Source of the DNA: DASYDU01 sp050248495
GTDB taxonomy: Bacteria > Planctomycetota > Planctomycetia > Pirellulales > Lacipirellulaceae
Reading direction: 5' to 3'
NCBI GenBank assembly: GCA_050248495.1
Contig: JBFWSG010000009.1
Span: 81,981 to 145,980 of the forward strand
Length of the DNA: 64,000 nt
Shown: positions 51,023 to 59,901 of the stretch, piece by piece
How positions within the stretch are numbered: the first letter of the stretch is position 1
Layout of the letters: each line of letters begins with the position of its first letter
The notes under the pieces: model-generated
Told to the model about the DNA's origin: nothing
Database searches by the model: none
The model's input: only the letters and a program-made list of their open reading frames with translations
Translations under genes and position numbers: made by a program

Positions 51023-51445
51023 CTAAAAGAGCCGGAAACAGTTAATTGCGGCGAATGCGTAGGCGCAGGTAACGAACAGAAATACCACCGTCAGCGTGTG
51101 GTATCCGGCGGCGAGCCAGAACGTGGTGACGTGTTCGGCCGGGTCGAAGACGAACCATTGGAGCAGCAGTCGCACGCCCCAGAAGACCGCAATGAATCCG
51201 CATACGATCCGCGCCAGCGGCGAACCGTCGGTGAGCAATTGCGGCGCGACGACCGACAGCAGTCCGAACGCGGCAATCGAACCGGCGATGTAGGCACCGT
51301 GTGTCCAGATCAGTTGCCGGTTGAGGCGCTTGAGCGGCGCGAGGGAGTGCTTCCAGTCAAGCAACTGCGGCGCGGCGGCGCTGGCAATCAAGATGCCGAA
51401 TTGGCACATCCCGGCGAGCATGATCCACGTTGATGCGCTGGTCAT
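51023..51445 (-). CDS. Small four-helix membrane protein
   Basis: 140 aa with four predicted membrane spans (WIMLAGMCQFGILIASAAAP; HGAYIAGSIAAFGLLSVV; IVCGFIAVFWGVRLLLQW; LTVVFLFVTCAYAFAAI). No family recognised. Its ATG overlaps the stop of the wax-synthase-like gene (ATGA), so the two are translationally coupled and probably form a membrane complex or share a pathway. Confidence 0.7.
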   Translation of the reverse strand: MTSASTWIMLAGMCQFGILIASAAAPQLLDWKHSLAPLKRLNRQLIWTHGAYIAGSIAAFGLLSVVAPQLLTDGSPLARIVCGFIAVFWGVRLLLQWFVFDPAEHVTTFWLAAGYHTLTVVFLFVTCAYAFAAINCFRLF

Positions 51446-52383
51446 GGCAGGCGTACTCCGTGGACACCGAAAACGTGAAGGGCCTCGAGCATCGGCACGA
51501 TGACGTTTTCGGCAAAGGGTGGATGGAATAAGAGGGGCAGCGGGACGACGATCACGATCGCCGCAAGGAACCGTGTGGCGACGCGCGTTCCGTGGTCATG
51601 TCCCCACAGCACCTGGCGCTCGAACATCAGCCCCAAGAACTGCAGCAGGAAGTAGAGCGTCGGCAAGCCGTAACCGCCCCGCGCGGGGAGCGAGATGGCC
51701 GCATCATGGATCAGGCCGGATGCCAGAAAGGTCGCGAACGTGGCGGCCGTGACGCCCCAGCGCCGCGCGGCCGGACGAAATACGATCTGCGCGGCCGCGT
51801 CGCGAAAGGCCAGGTTCCAGCGGCGGCTCCAGAAGTCGGCAAGAGAATTGGCAAGCAGCGGTGCATTCATGATCGGCCGCACGTTCCTGCCCTGTGACTG
51901 CCAGACGAGTGCCACGCAGTGAAACAGGCCACAATGGATCAACAAGATCGCCCCCAGCATTCCAAGCATGCCGATAACTGCAGGAGAGAAGCCGTCCGAC
52001 CACGGCAACATGATCCAGATGGCAACGGCCGCGACAGATATTTTGACCACGGCGTGCAACCACTCGCCCGCGTACGGTTTTGCCAACCTGGCGAAACTTT
52101 TGCCGAGTAAAGCGTCCACATCCATGCCCGGCCAAAGCACATAGAAGGCCATCCGGTCGGCGAGGGTCGCAGATTCGGTCGACCTGTGCGAGCCGGTCCA
52201 AATGAGGTGCTTCAGCCCCAGGAACACTGCCGCGCAATTCGCAAGCATGCTCGCCCAGGGAGGGAGATAGAGCGGCGAGGCGACGATCACTAATAGCAGG
52301 CCGCCCAAGATTGCCAGCCCCAGTGCGGTATCACCGGGCTCGAACGAAACCGCGGATCGGCCTGCGGCGCGGATGCTTTTCAT
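51442..52383 (-). CDS. Wax-synthase-like membrane-bound O-acyltransferase
   Basis: 313-aa polytopic protein. The segment LLANSLADFWSRRWNLAFRD followed by FATFLASGLIHDAAI matches plant/bacterial wax-synthase (MBOAT-like) motifs: the Asn-x-x-FW-x-RRWN box and the later conserved His. About eight membrane segments. ATG 52383 follows GGAGG. It could esterify fatty alcohols, sterol/hopanoid-like alcohols or a glycan; acyl-CoA made by other enzymes would be the donor. The adjacent small membrane gene is coupled to it. Confidence 0.8.
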   Translation of the reverse strand: MKSIRAAGRSAVSFEPGDTALGLAILGGLLLVIVASPLYLPPWASMLANCAAVFLGLKHLIWTGSHRSTESATLADRMAFYVLWPGMDVDALLGKSFARLAKPYAGEWLHAVVKISVAAVAIWIMLPWSDGFSPAVIGMLGMLGAILLIHCGLFHCVALVWQSQGRNVRPIMNAPLLANSLADFWSRRWNLAFRDAAAQIVFRPAARRWGVTAATFATFLASGLIHDAAISLPARGGYGLPTLYFLLQFLGLMFERQVLWGHDHGTRVATRFLAAIVIVVPLPLLFHPPFAENVIVPMLEALHVFGVHGVRLP

Positions 52384-52460
52384 GGCGTTCCTCCAAGTGG
52401 CTAACCGATGCCGCCTCGCGGCGTTAACGGCCAAATTCTCGCGCCGGCGCGGTCTGGCGA

Positions 52461-52490
52461 TTGTTCAGCGGCAGGCCCGCTCATTACAAT
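52461..52490 (+). promoter_or_regulatory. Promoter candidate for acs
   Basis: TTGTTC (52461-52466), 18-base spacer, TACAAT (52485-52490), 55 bases before the acs ATG. Confidence 0.45.
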
Positions 52491-52545
52491 CGGACTGACC
52501 TGAGTTTTCCTTCTCGGCGGCGGTTCTGGTTTCCGGAGGTTGGTA

Positions 52546-54504
<1,959 letters not shown>

Positions 54505-54514
54505 GAGTGGCGAT

Positions 54515-55381
54515 ATGAGCGAACAGAAATCAGCCGAAAGCGATTCGTCCGTCGGTGAGGCCTGGGAGGCGTTCATTACCGATGCCGTCTACCCCGAGCC
54601 GGCCGCGAAGGCCCGCGAGGATTATCGCAATTACGACGCGCCGGCCCGCGACACGGTCCGCGAGTTCTATCGCCAGAACCATCGCTTCCAGACGTACGAT
54701 TTCGTCCACCAAAAAAAACGTGAGTTTCTCGGTTTTGGCCGGCGGCAAATGGGGATCTTCGAGGCCCTCGACTACCTCAATACGCTGGTCGACGATTCGG
54801 ATCCCGACATCGATCTCTCGCAGCTCCAGCACCTGCTGCAGACGTCCGAGGCGATCCGCGCGGCCGGGCATCCCGATTGGTTCGTGCTCACGGGCCTGGT
54901 CCACGACTTGGGCAAGGTGCTCTGCCTGTTCGGTGAGCCGCAGTGGGCCGTGGTGGGCGACACGTTTCCGGTGGGCTGTCAGTTCAGCGACCGCGTCGTC
55001 TACAGCGAATATTTTGCCGCGAATCCGGACGCCGACGACGACCGCTTCAACTCGCGACTGGGAAAGTACAAGGAAGGCTGTGGGCTGCGGAGTGTTTCGC
55101 TGTCCTGGGGACACGACGAATACATGTACCACCGCATGAAGGACTACTTGCCGGAACCGGCGCTGTACATGATCCGCTTCCATTCGTTCTACGCCTGGCA
55201 CCGTGAGGGCGAGTACGATTACCTCTGCGACGACCACGATCGCCAGATGCTCCACTGGGTGCGGGCGTTCAATCCCTTCGATCTCTACTCGAAGTTGCCC
55301 ACGCCACCCGATTGGAACGCGCTGCGGCCCTACTACGAAGCGCTGATCAGCAAGTATTTGCCGCCGGTGCTCGATTGGTAG
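54515..55381 (+). CDS. Inositol oxygenase (MIOX)
   Basis: 288-aa diiron enzyme that cleaves myo-inositol to D-glucuronate. HD-type metal motif HDLGK (130-134) after DWFVLTGLVHDLGKVLCLFG; PVGCQFSD, LSWGHDEYMYHRMKDYLPEP, ALYMIRFHSFYAWHREGEYD and the C-terminal FDLYSKLPTPPDWNALRPYY. Length equals animal MIOX (about 285) and the fold signatures are complete. AGGAG precedes the ATG. The family is best known from eukaryotes, with scattered bacteria. Product could enter glucuronate catabolism or surface uronic acids. Confidence 0.95.
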   Translation: MSEQKSAESDSSVGEAWEAFITDAVYPEPAAKAREDYRNYDAPARDTVREFYRQNHRFQTYDFVHQKKREFLGFGRRQMGIFEALDYLNTLVDDSDPDIDLSQLQHLLQTSEAIRAAGHPDWFVLTGLVHDLGKVLCLFGEPQWAVVGDTFPVGCQFSDRVVYSEYFAANPDADDDRFNSRLGKYKEGCGLRSVSLSWGHDEYMYHRMKDYLPEPALYMIRFHSFYAWHREGEYDYLCDDHDRQMLHWVRAFNPFDLYSKLPTPPDWNALRPYYEALISKYLPPVLDW

Positions 55382-55417
55382 TTGTAATCGGTAGTCGCGT
55401 GCCATTCCGAGGAGCGG

Positions 55418-56269
55418 CTAGAGCTTGGCCGTCAATTCGTCGACGAAGTCCTTTGCTTCCTTGAGGGAATAACCGCGTTCATCGCGCAGCAGCGTGGAAG
55501 CGCCGATTGTGTCACCGGCTTCCACGCGGTCGAGGATCAGCTGATCGAGCTCCGCGGTGGTCATGCCGTCGACGTCGCGGACGTCGTCGGCAGTCGAATT
55601 ACCGACCTGGCAGACGGCCGCCAATTCTCGCAGCACGCGCTGCAGCGAGGGCACGACGAAATCCTGCCGGCCCCGCCAGGCGATTCGCAGCACGTCGTCG
55701 GCCGGGACGGTAACGGGCACGTGATTATGCCGGCTCCGCGACGTGACGAGCCCTCCCAGGTGGACGCCCTCCACAACCCGCCGCCGCTCCTCGGCAATCT
55801 CCGCCCGCAGCGGTCCGAGCGCCGACTCTTTGAGCCGGATTTCGAGGAAGCGGTCGGTCCAGGTGGCCGTGCTGCCACTATTGCGCTCGGCACGTTTCAC
55901 CGCATGCTCGGCGACGCTGGCGATTTCGCCGTAGGGCAAATGAAGCACGGTTGCCGGCTGGGAAAAATCGCGGTTCAGATACGAGCGCAGATTGATCCAC
56001 AGTCCGTCCGGCGCGATCCGCAGCAACCAGTTGTCGGTGCGAAGCGATTTGACGGCCCATCGCCCCAGCCCGAGGACCACCAGTCCGGCGAACGCCAGAG
56101 CGGCATTCCAAATCCATGGCGACACATCGGCCTTCGACAGGAGAAACAGCGGAAACCCGCTGATCATCGCCGCCATCAGGGCCGCGCCAAGCAGCGACAC
56201 CAGGCGCGACTGCCGGCACACGCGGCCAGGTATCACGCCCGGCAACTGATCCGGTGTGCAGAGTTTCAT
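55418..56269 (-). CDS. Membrane protein with C-terminal L7/L12-like helical hairpin
   Basis: 283-aa protein: two membrane segments (LVSLLGAALMAAMISGFPLF and WNAALAFAGLVVLGLGRWAV, roughly residues 25-75), a cytoplasmic beta-rich middle region (DNWLLRIAPDGLWINLRSYL, TDRFLEIRLKES) and a C-terminal helical segment, DRVEAGDTIGASTLLRDERG followed by YSLKEAKDFVDELT, that resembles the ribosomal L7/L12 C-terminal fold. Start taken as ATG 56269; ATG 56335 is possible. No family name can be given with confidence. Divergent from the UbiA-type gene. Confidence 0.65.
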   Translation of the reverse strand: MKLCTPDQLPGVIPGRVCRQSRLVSLLGAALMAAMISGFPLFLLSKADVSPWIWNAALAFAGLVVLGLGRWAVKSLRTDNWLLRIAPDGLWINLRSYLNRDFSQPATVLHLPYGEIASVAEHAVKRAERNSGSTATWTDRFLEIRLKESALGPLRAEIAEERRRVVEGVHLGGLVTSRSRHNHVPVTVPADDVLRIAWRGRQDFVVPSLQRVLRELAAVCQVGNSTADDVRDVDGMTTAELDQLILDRVEAGDTIGASTLLRDERGYSLKEAKDFVDELTAKL

Positions 56270-56343
56270 GATTCGCCGTGCGGTAGGATTGAGCGGCAAT
56301 ACGGCCTTGGGAAATGCCCGCCACAAGCTTAGCATACGGCCCT

Positions 56344-57168
56344 ATGAGGCGATTGCTGCTCGTGGTCCAAGTGAGCCGGCCGATTCTCTGGCCGGTATTG
56401 CCGTTGGTGTATTACCTCGGCCTGCATGCTGCGCCGGCGGAGCTCACCACGGCTGCGATCGTTCAACTGCTGTCGCTCACCCTTCCGATGAACCTCATCG
56501 GCTGCGGGCTCAACGACATCTACGACTTCGACTCCGATCGCCGAAGTGAGCGGCGGCGCAAGATTTGGGGCGCCGTCGTCGGCCCCGCGGATCATATGTT
56601 CGTTTGGCGAAGTGCCATCGCGATGGCGCCGCTGGTGATCGGTGCGGCGCTTTACACGAAACAGCCACTCAACGTGGCGGCGACCATCGCGCTCGTTGTC
56701 GTGTCGTGGGCATACTCGGTGCCGCCGCTGCGACTCAAGGAGCGGCCGCCGCTCGATTCGCTCTCCAACGGACTGGGCTTTTTTCTCTTACCGTTTGCGA
56801 TGGGTTACAGCTTAGGCGCGGATCCGCGACAGATGTCGCTCAAGTACTATTTGCTCGCTCTGGCCGTGTGCGGCATTCACGCCCTCGCCACGGCGGCCGA
56901 CTACGAAGCCGACCGCGCTGCCGGCCACCGCACATTCGCCGTTGCGTTCGGTCGCCGCGCCGCCGCCGCCTTCGCGCTCGCAACGTTTGCAGTTGCCTTG
57001 GTCTGGGGTGACTATCAAAGCACAGCCGTCCAGATTTTTCTCTGGACTGGCACGGCCGCAACCCTCGCCGCGATGCTCCATCCCCGCGATCGCACGATTT
57101 CCGCTGCCTGCGTTGCCGTTTTTTTCGGCTTCCTGCTGGCGGCAATCTGGCATCTCTTCTGTCGATAG
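56344..57168 (+). CDS. UbiA-superfamily prenyltransferase
   Basis: 274-aa intramembrane aromatic/isoprenoid transferase with eight or nine membrane segments. Both Asp-rich motifs are present: NDIYDFDSDR (57-66; NDxxDxxxD) and DYEADRAAGHRT (186-197; DxxxD). Typical substrates are 4-hydroxybenzoate, DHNA, chlorophyllide or homogentisate. The short N-terminus and the motif spacing do not single out MenA or UbiA. No quinone genes adjoin it. Confidence 0.88.
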   Translation: MRRLLLVVQVSRPILWPVLPLVYYLGLHAAPAELTTAAIVQLLSLTLPMNLIGCGLNDIYDFDSDRRSERRRKIWGAVVGPADHMFVWRSAIAMAPLVIGAALYTKQPLNVAATIALVVVSWAYSVPPLRLKERPPLDSLSNGLGFFLLPFAMGYSLGADPRQMSLKYYLLALAVCGIHALATAADYEADRAAGHRTFAVAFGRRAAAAFALATFAVALVWGDYQSTAVQIFLWTGTAATLAAMLHPRDRTISAACVAVFFGFLLAAIWHLFCR

Positions 57169-57248
57169 CCGGCTGTGCATTGACCACCGCGCCAGGCTTT
57201 CGATAATTAATGGTGTCGCTGCGATCCACGGCCGGAGAAAGCATTGCC

Positions 57249-57614
57249 ATGTCCGCTCAATCGCCCGCCGAGCTGGTCCACAAGAAATGCCTCCCTTGCG
57301 AAGGCGGCGTCAAACCCATTACGCTGCCCGAAGCGGAAGCACAACTGATGCAGTTGCAAGGCTGGCAGCTGGTCCACAACGGCCAGCGGATTCGCAAGCA
57401 ATGGGTCGCCAAGAATTTCATGGCGGCGATCGACTTCTTCAAGCGCTGCGCCGAAGTCGCCGAAGCCGACAACCACCATCCGGACCTCCATCTCGAAGGC
57501 TACCGCAATGTGGCGGTCGAGCTGTGGACGCACGCGATCGGCGGCCTGTCAGAAAACGACTTTATCCTGGCCGCCAAGATCGACCAACTGCCGATCGAGC
57601 TCAAGAAAACGTGA
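57249..57614 (+). CDS. Pterin-4a-carbinolamine dehydratase
   Basis: 121-aa enzyme dehydrating 4a-hydroxytetrahydrobiopterin for cofactor recycling. The catalytic motif DNHHPDL (74-80) sits in CAEVAEADNHHPDLHLEGY, followed by VAVELWTHAIGGLSENDF. The N-terminal Cys pair (KKCLPCEGG) is common in bacterial forms and may bind metal. ATG 57249 with GGAGAAAG upstream. Followed nine bases later by the YhdH-type reductase, so probably cotranscribed with it. Confidence 0.93.
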   Translation: MSAQSPAELVHKKCLPCEGGVKPITLPEAEAQLMQLQGWQLVHNGQRIRKQWVAKNFMAAIDFFKRCAEVAEADNHHPDLHLEGYRNVAVELWTHAIGGLSENDFILAAKIDQLPIELKKT

Positions 57615-57623
57615 GGTGCCCGC

Positions 57624-58643
57624 ATGGCCGACGTCGCTCGATTTCCTTGCTACATAGTTCGCAAGGATGATGCCGGTAACGTGTCCGCGGCCGTCGAACC
57701 GCTCACGCTCGACCAGCTGCCGCCAGATGAAGTGCTGATCGAGATCGCGTATTCCTCGCTCAACTACAAGGACGCGCTCGCCACACAGGGCCATCCCGGC
57801 GTCGTCCGCAGCTTCCCACACATCCCGGGCATCGACTGCGCGGGCACCGTCGTCGAAAGCCGCTCGCCGCAATTCAAACCGGGCGCCGAAGTCCTCGTCA
57901 CCGGTTACGAACTCGGCGCGGGACATTGGGGCGGCTATTCCCATTTCATGCGCGTACCGGCCGAGTGGATCGTGCCGCTCCCGGCCGGGCTCACGCTGCG
58001 CGACACGATGATCTACGGCACGGCGGGGTTCACCGCCGCCCAGTGCGTCACGGCGATCGTCGACCGCGGCATCAAGCCGGAGCGTGGCCCGGTCGTCGTC
58101 ACCGGCGCCACCGGCGGCGTCGGGTCCATCGCGGTGGCCATCCTCGCCAAACTGGGCTTTGAGGTGGCTGCCGTCACGGGCAAGCCAGGCGAACGCTCGT
58201 GGCTGCAGCGACTGGGCGCCGCCAAGATCCTCGGCCGCAACGAGGTCGTCGACACGAGCGACAAGCCGCTCCTGGCCGCACGCTGGGCCGCCGCGGTCGA
58301 CACCGTGGGCGGCAAACCGCTCACGACGATCCTCCGTTCGCTCGACCATCGCGGTTGCGCCGCCGCCTGCGGACTCGTGGCCGGCACCGATCTGCCGCTC
58401 ACGATGCACCCCTTCATCCTTCGCGGCGTGACGCTCGCCGGGATTGACTCGGCCAAGTGCCCGCGGCCGCAGCGGCTCGAAATGTGGCAGAAGCTCGCCG
58501 GCCCGTGGCGAGTGGAGGTGCTGGACGACATCGTCGAGGTGGCCACGCTCGACACACTGCCCAAGTTCGTTCAGGAAATCCTCGCCGGCGAGATCGTCGG
58601 CCGCACGCTCGTCGTTCCCGGCTCCGCCAAGGTCGCCCACTGA
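57624..58643 (+). CDS. YhdH/AcuI-type quinone oxidoreductase
   Basis: 339-aa NADPH-dependent MDR enzyme without structural zinc ligands, YhdH/AcuI subgroup (acrylyl-CoA reductase and relatives). Motifs: IAYSSLNYKDALATQGHPGV, HIPGIDCAGTVVES, YGTAGFTAAQCV, GATGGVGSIAVAILAKLG, VTGKPGE, GAAKILGRNEVVDT, and LAGIDSAKCP. GAGG precedes the ATG. Expected to reduce acrylyl-CoA or other small enones. Confidence 0.92.
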   Translation: MADVARFPCYIVRKDDAGNVSAAVEPLTLDQLPPDEVLIEIAYSSLNYKDALATQGHPGVVRSFPHIPGIDCAGTVVESRSPQFKPGAEVLVTGYELGAGHWGGYSHFMRVPAEWIVPLPAGLTLRDTMIYGTAGFTAAQCVTAIVDRGIKPERGPVVVTGATGGVGSIAVAILAKLGFEVAAVTGKPGERSWLQRLGAAKILGRNEVVDTSDKPLLAARWAAAVDTVGGKPLTTILRSLDHRGCAAACGLVAGTDLPLTMHPFILRGVTLAGIDSAKCPRPQRLEMWQKLAGPWRVEVLDDIVEVATLDTLPKFVQEILAGEIVGRTLVVPGSAKVAH

Positions 58644-58649
58644 CGCGCG

Positions 58650-59144
58650 CTAGCCACTCGGAAACTGCTTGCAGTATTCGTACACTGCCATCGTCGTCGC
58701 GGTGGCCACGTTGTAACTGTACGGCATGCCCCACACCGGAATCTCGACCACGTCGTCGAGCATTGGCAGGATGTCGTCGGTCAAACCCGTGCGCTCGTTG
58801 CCGATCACGAGCGCCGTTCGCCGGGCAAACTGGAAATGGTGCAGACTCTGCGAGTTGGTCGTTTGCTCCAGGCCGACGAGTCGATAGCCGTCAGATCGCA
58901 ATTTGTCGAGCACCGGGACGAGCGAGCGGTGCGTTTCGATCTCTACGGTGTCGGACCCATCCCGGGCGATCTTCCGATCGAGCTTGGCCTGCCCCGTGCA
59001 ATAGATCCGCTCGATGCCCGCACAGCCGGCGAGCCGCGCGATACGCGAAAGATTGACATTGCTGCGCATCGGCGCACAAAGGAGCACCAACTCCCGCGGC
59101 CGCTCCAATCGCCCCGGCGGCTTATGCCGTTGATGTTCAAACAT
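58650..59144 (-). CDS. SpoU-family RNA methyltransferase
   Basis: 164-aa SPOUT (TrmH/TrmL-like) 2'-O-methyltransferase for tRNA or rRNA. Motif 1 region SNVNLSRIARLAGC, motif 2 LVIGNERTGLTDDIL, motif 3 IPVWGMPYSYNVATAT-TMAVYEY. Length matches the short TrmL/TrmH core without an added N-terminal domain. Start 59144 has GGGACC upstream; ATG 59156 is an alternative. Convergent with the reductase. Exact target nucleotide is not clear. Confidence 0.88.
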   Translation of the reverse strand: MFEHQRHKPPGRLERPRELVLLCAPMRSNVNLSRIARLAGCAGIERIYCTGQAKLDRKIARDGSDTVEIETHRSLVPVLDKLRSDGYRLVGLEQTTNSQSLHHFQFARRTALVIGNERTGLTDDILPMLDDVVEIPVWGMPYSYNVATATTMAVYEYCKQFPSG

Positions 59145-59156
59145 TGCCGGTCCCAT

Positions 59157-59178
59157 TTAGCGGCGGAGCTTGCTCCGC
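59157..59178 (-). repeat. REP-like palindrome 1
   Basis: 22 bases: TTAGC followed by the hairpin GCGGAGC-TT-GCTCCGC. Exact inverse of the unit at 59822. Confidence 0.85.
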
Positions 59179-59192
59179 GTGTTAGCCCCGCG

Positions 59193-59804
59193 TCACCGCG
59201 GTCGCCTGACACGGGGCGTCACAAACGACCAATTCTGCCTCTGCTTCCCCGCCTTCAACGGATTGTCTTCCACGTACTGAATTGCCTCCCGCAGGTGGCG
59301 CTGAGAGAAAATGAACACCTTCCAACACCTTCGACACCAAGGCGACGGCACCGTTCCATCCGCCTCTCGATGCGCACCCAGCGGATGCAGCCCCGCCGCA
59401 TTCATCGCCTGTGTCGCCCGCGCTTTCAAGTGACCGACAATTCGATCAATATCCCGCTCATGCGGCCCGATCACCAGATGCACGTGCTGCGGCAGGATCG
59501 AGCAGGCGTAGATCGCATAGTCAGCCTCCTCGACCGCGGCCCGAAAACCAAGCCCTGCCGCCTGAGCCTGCGGCCCACTCAAGAGGACCTCCGGAAACCT
59601 CAGCGCCTCTTTCGCTCGTTTGCGCAGCGCAACGTCGTGTTTCGCGCCGGCGACCGATCTCCTTGTCTCCACCTTCGTCGCCGGGCCGAACTGCAGCAGT
59701 TCCCAATTGCGAATCCAATCGGACCACGAGCCACGTGGATCGTTCGGAAGCCGGAATCCGTACGTCGAGAAAATGACGTGGAAGCCGTGCAGCATGCAGC
59801 CCAT
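59193..59804 (-). CDS. REP-associated tyrosine transposase (Y1, IS200-like)
   Basis: About 203-aa HUH-type single-strand transposase. HVHLVIGP gives the HxH metal motif after the CSILPQ segment; the family opening HGFHVIFSTYGFRLPNDPRG then SWSDWIRNWELLQFGPATKV, and closing YVEDNPLKAGKQRQNWSFV with the candidate catalytic Tyr. Start unsure (ATG 59804 or 59795; no Shine-Dalgarno). RAYTs are domesticated and keep REP elements spreading in a genome. Confidence 0.9.
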   Translation of the reverse strand: MGCMLHGFHVIFSTYGFRLPNDPRGSWSDWIRNWELLQFGPATKVETRRSVAGAKHDVALRKRAKEALRFPEVLLSGPQAQAAGLGFRAAVEEADYAIYACSILPQHVHLVIGPHERDIDRIVGHLKARATQAMNAAGLHPLGAHREADGTVPSPWCRRCWKVFIFSQRHLREAIQYVEDNPLKAGKQRQNWSFVTPRVRRPR

Positions 59805-59821
59805 TGTAAATGCCACACGGC

Positions 59822-59843
59822 GCGGAGCAAGCTCCGCCGCTAA
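59822..59843 (+). repeat. REP-like palindrome 2
   Basis: Exact inverse of the 59157 unit; hairpin GCGGAGC-AA-GCTCCGC then CGCTAA. Confidence 0.85.
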
Positions 59844-59853
59844 CTGCCCATTT

Positions 59854-59873
59854 GGCGGTGGAGCTTGCTCCAC
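59854..59873 (+). repeat. REP-like palindrome 3 (variant)
   Basis: GGCGGTGGAGCTTGCTCCAC, ten bases beyond palindrome 2: the stem is GTGGAGC-TT-GCTCCAC, with compensating G:C to T:A change, i.e. the stem is conserved though the bases differ. Confidence 0.8.
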
Positions 59874-59901
59874 AATGCCTGATCGCTAAGCTAAACCATA
59901 T

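Larger units (their letters stand above)
59157..59843 (-). mobile_element. RAYT gene framed by REP palindromes (REPtron-like unit)
   Basis: A REP-associated tyrosine transposase gene sits between two perfect 22-bp inverted copies of a palindromic unit: TTAGCGGCGGAGCTTGCTCCGC at 59157-59178 and its exact complement at 59822-59843. A third, variant unit lies just outside. The layout is that of RAYT/REP units rather than a classical insertion sequence. Confidence 0.85.
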
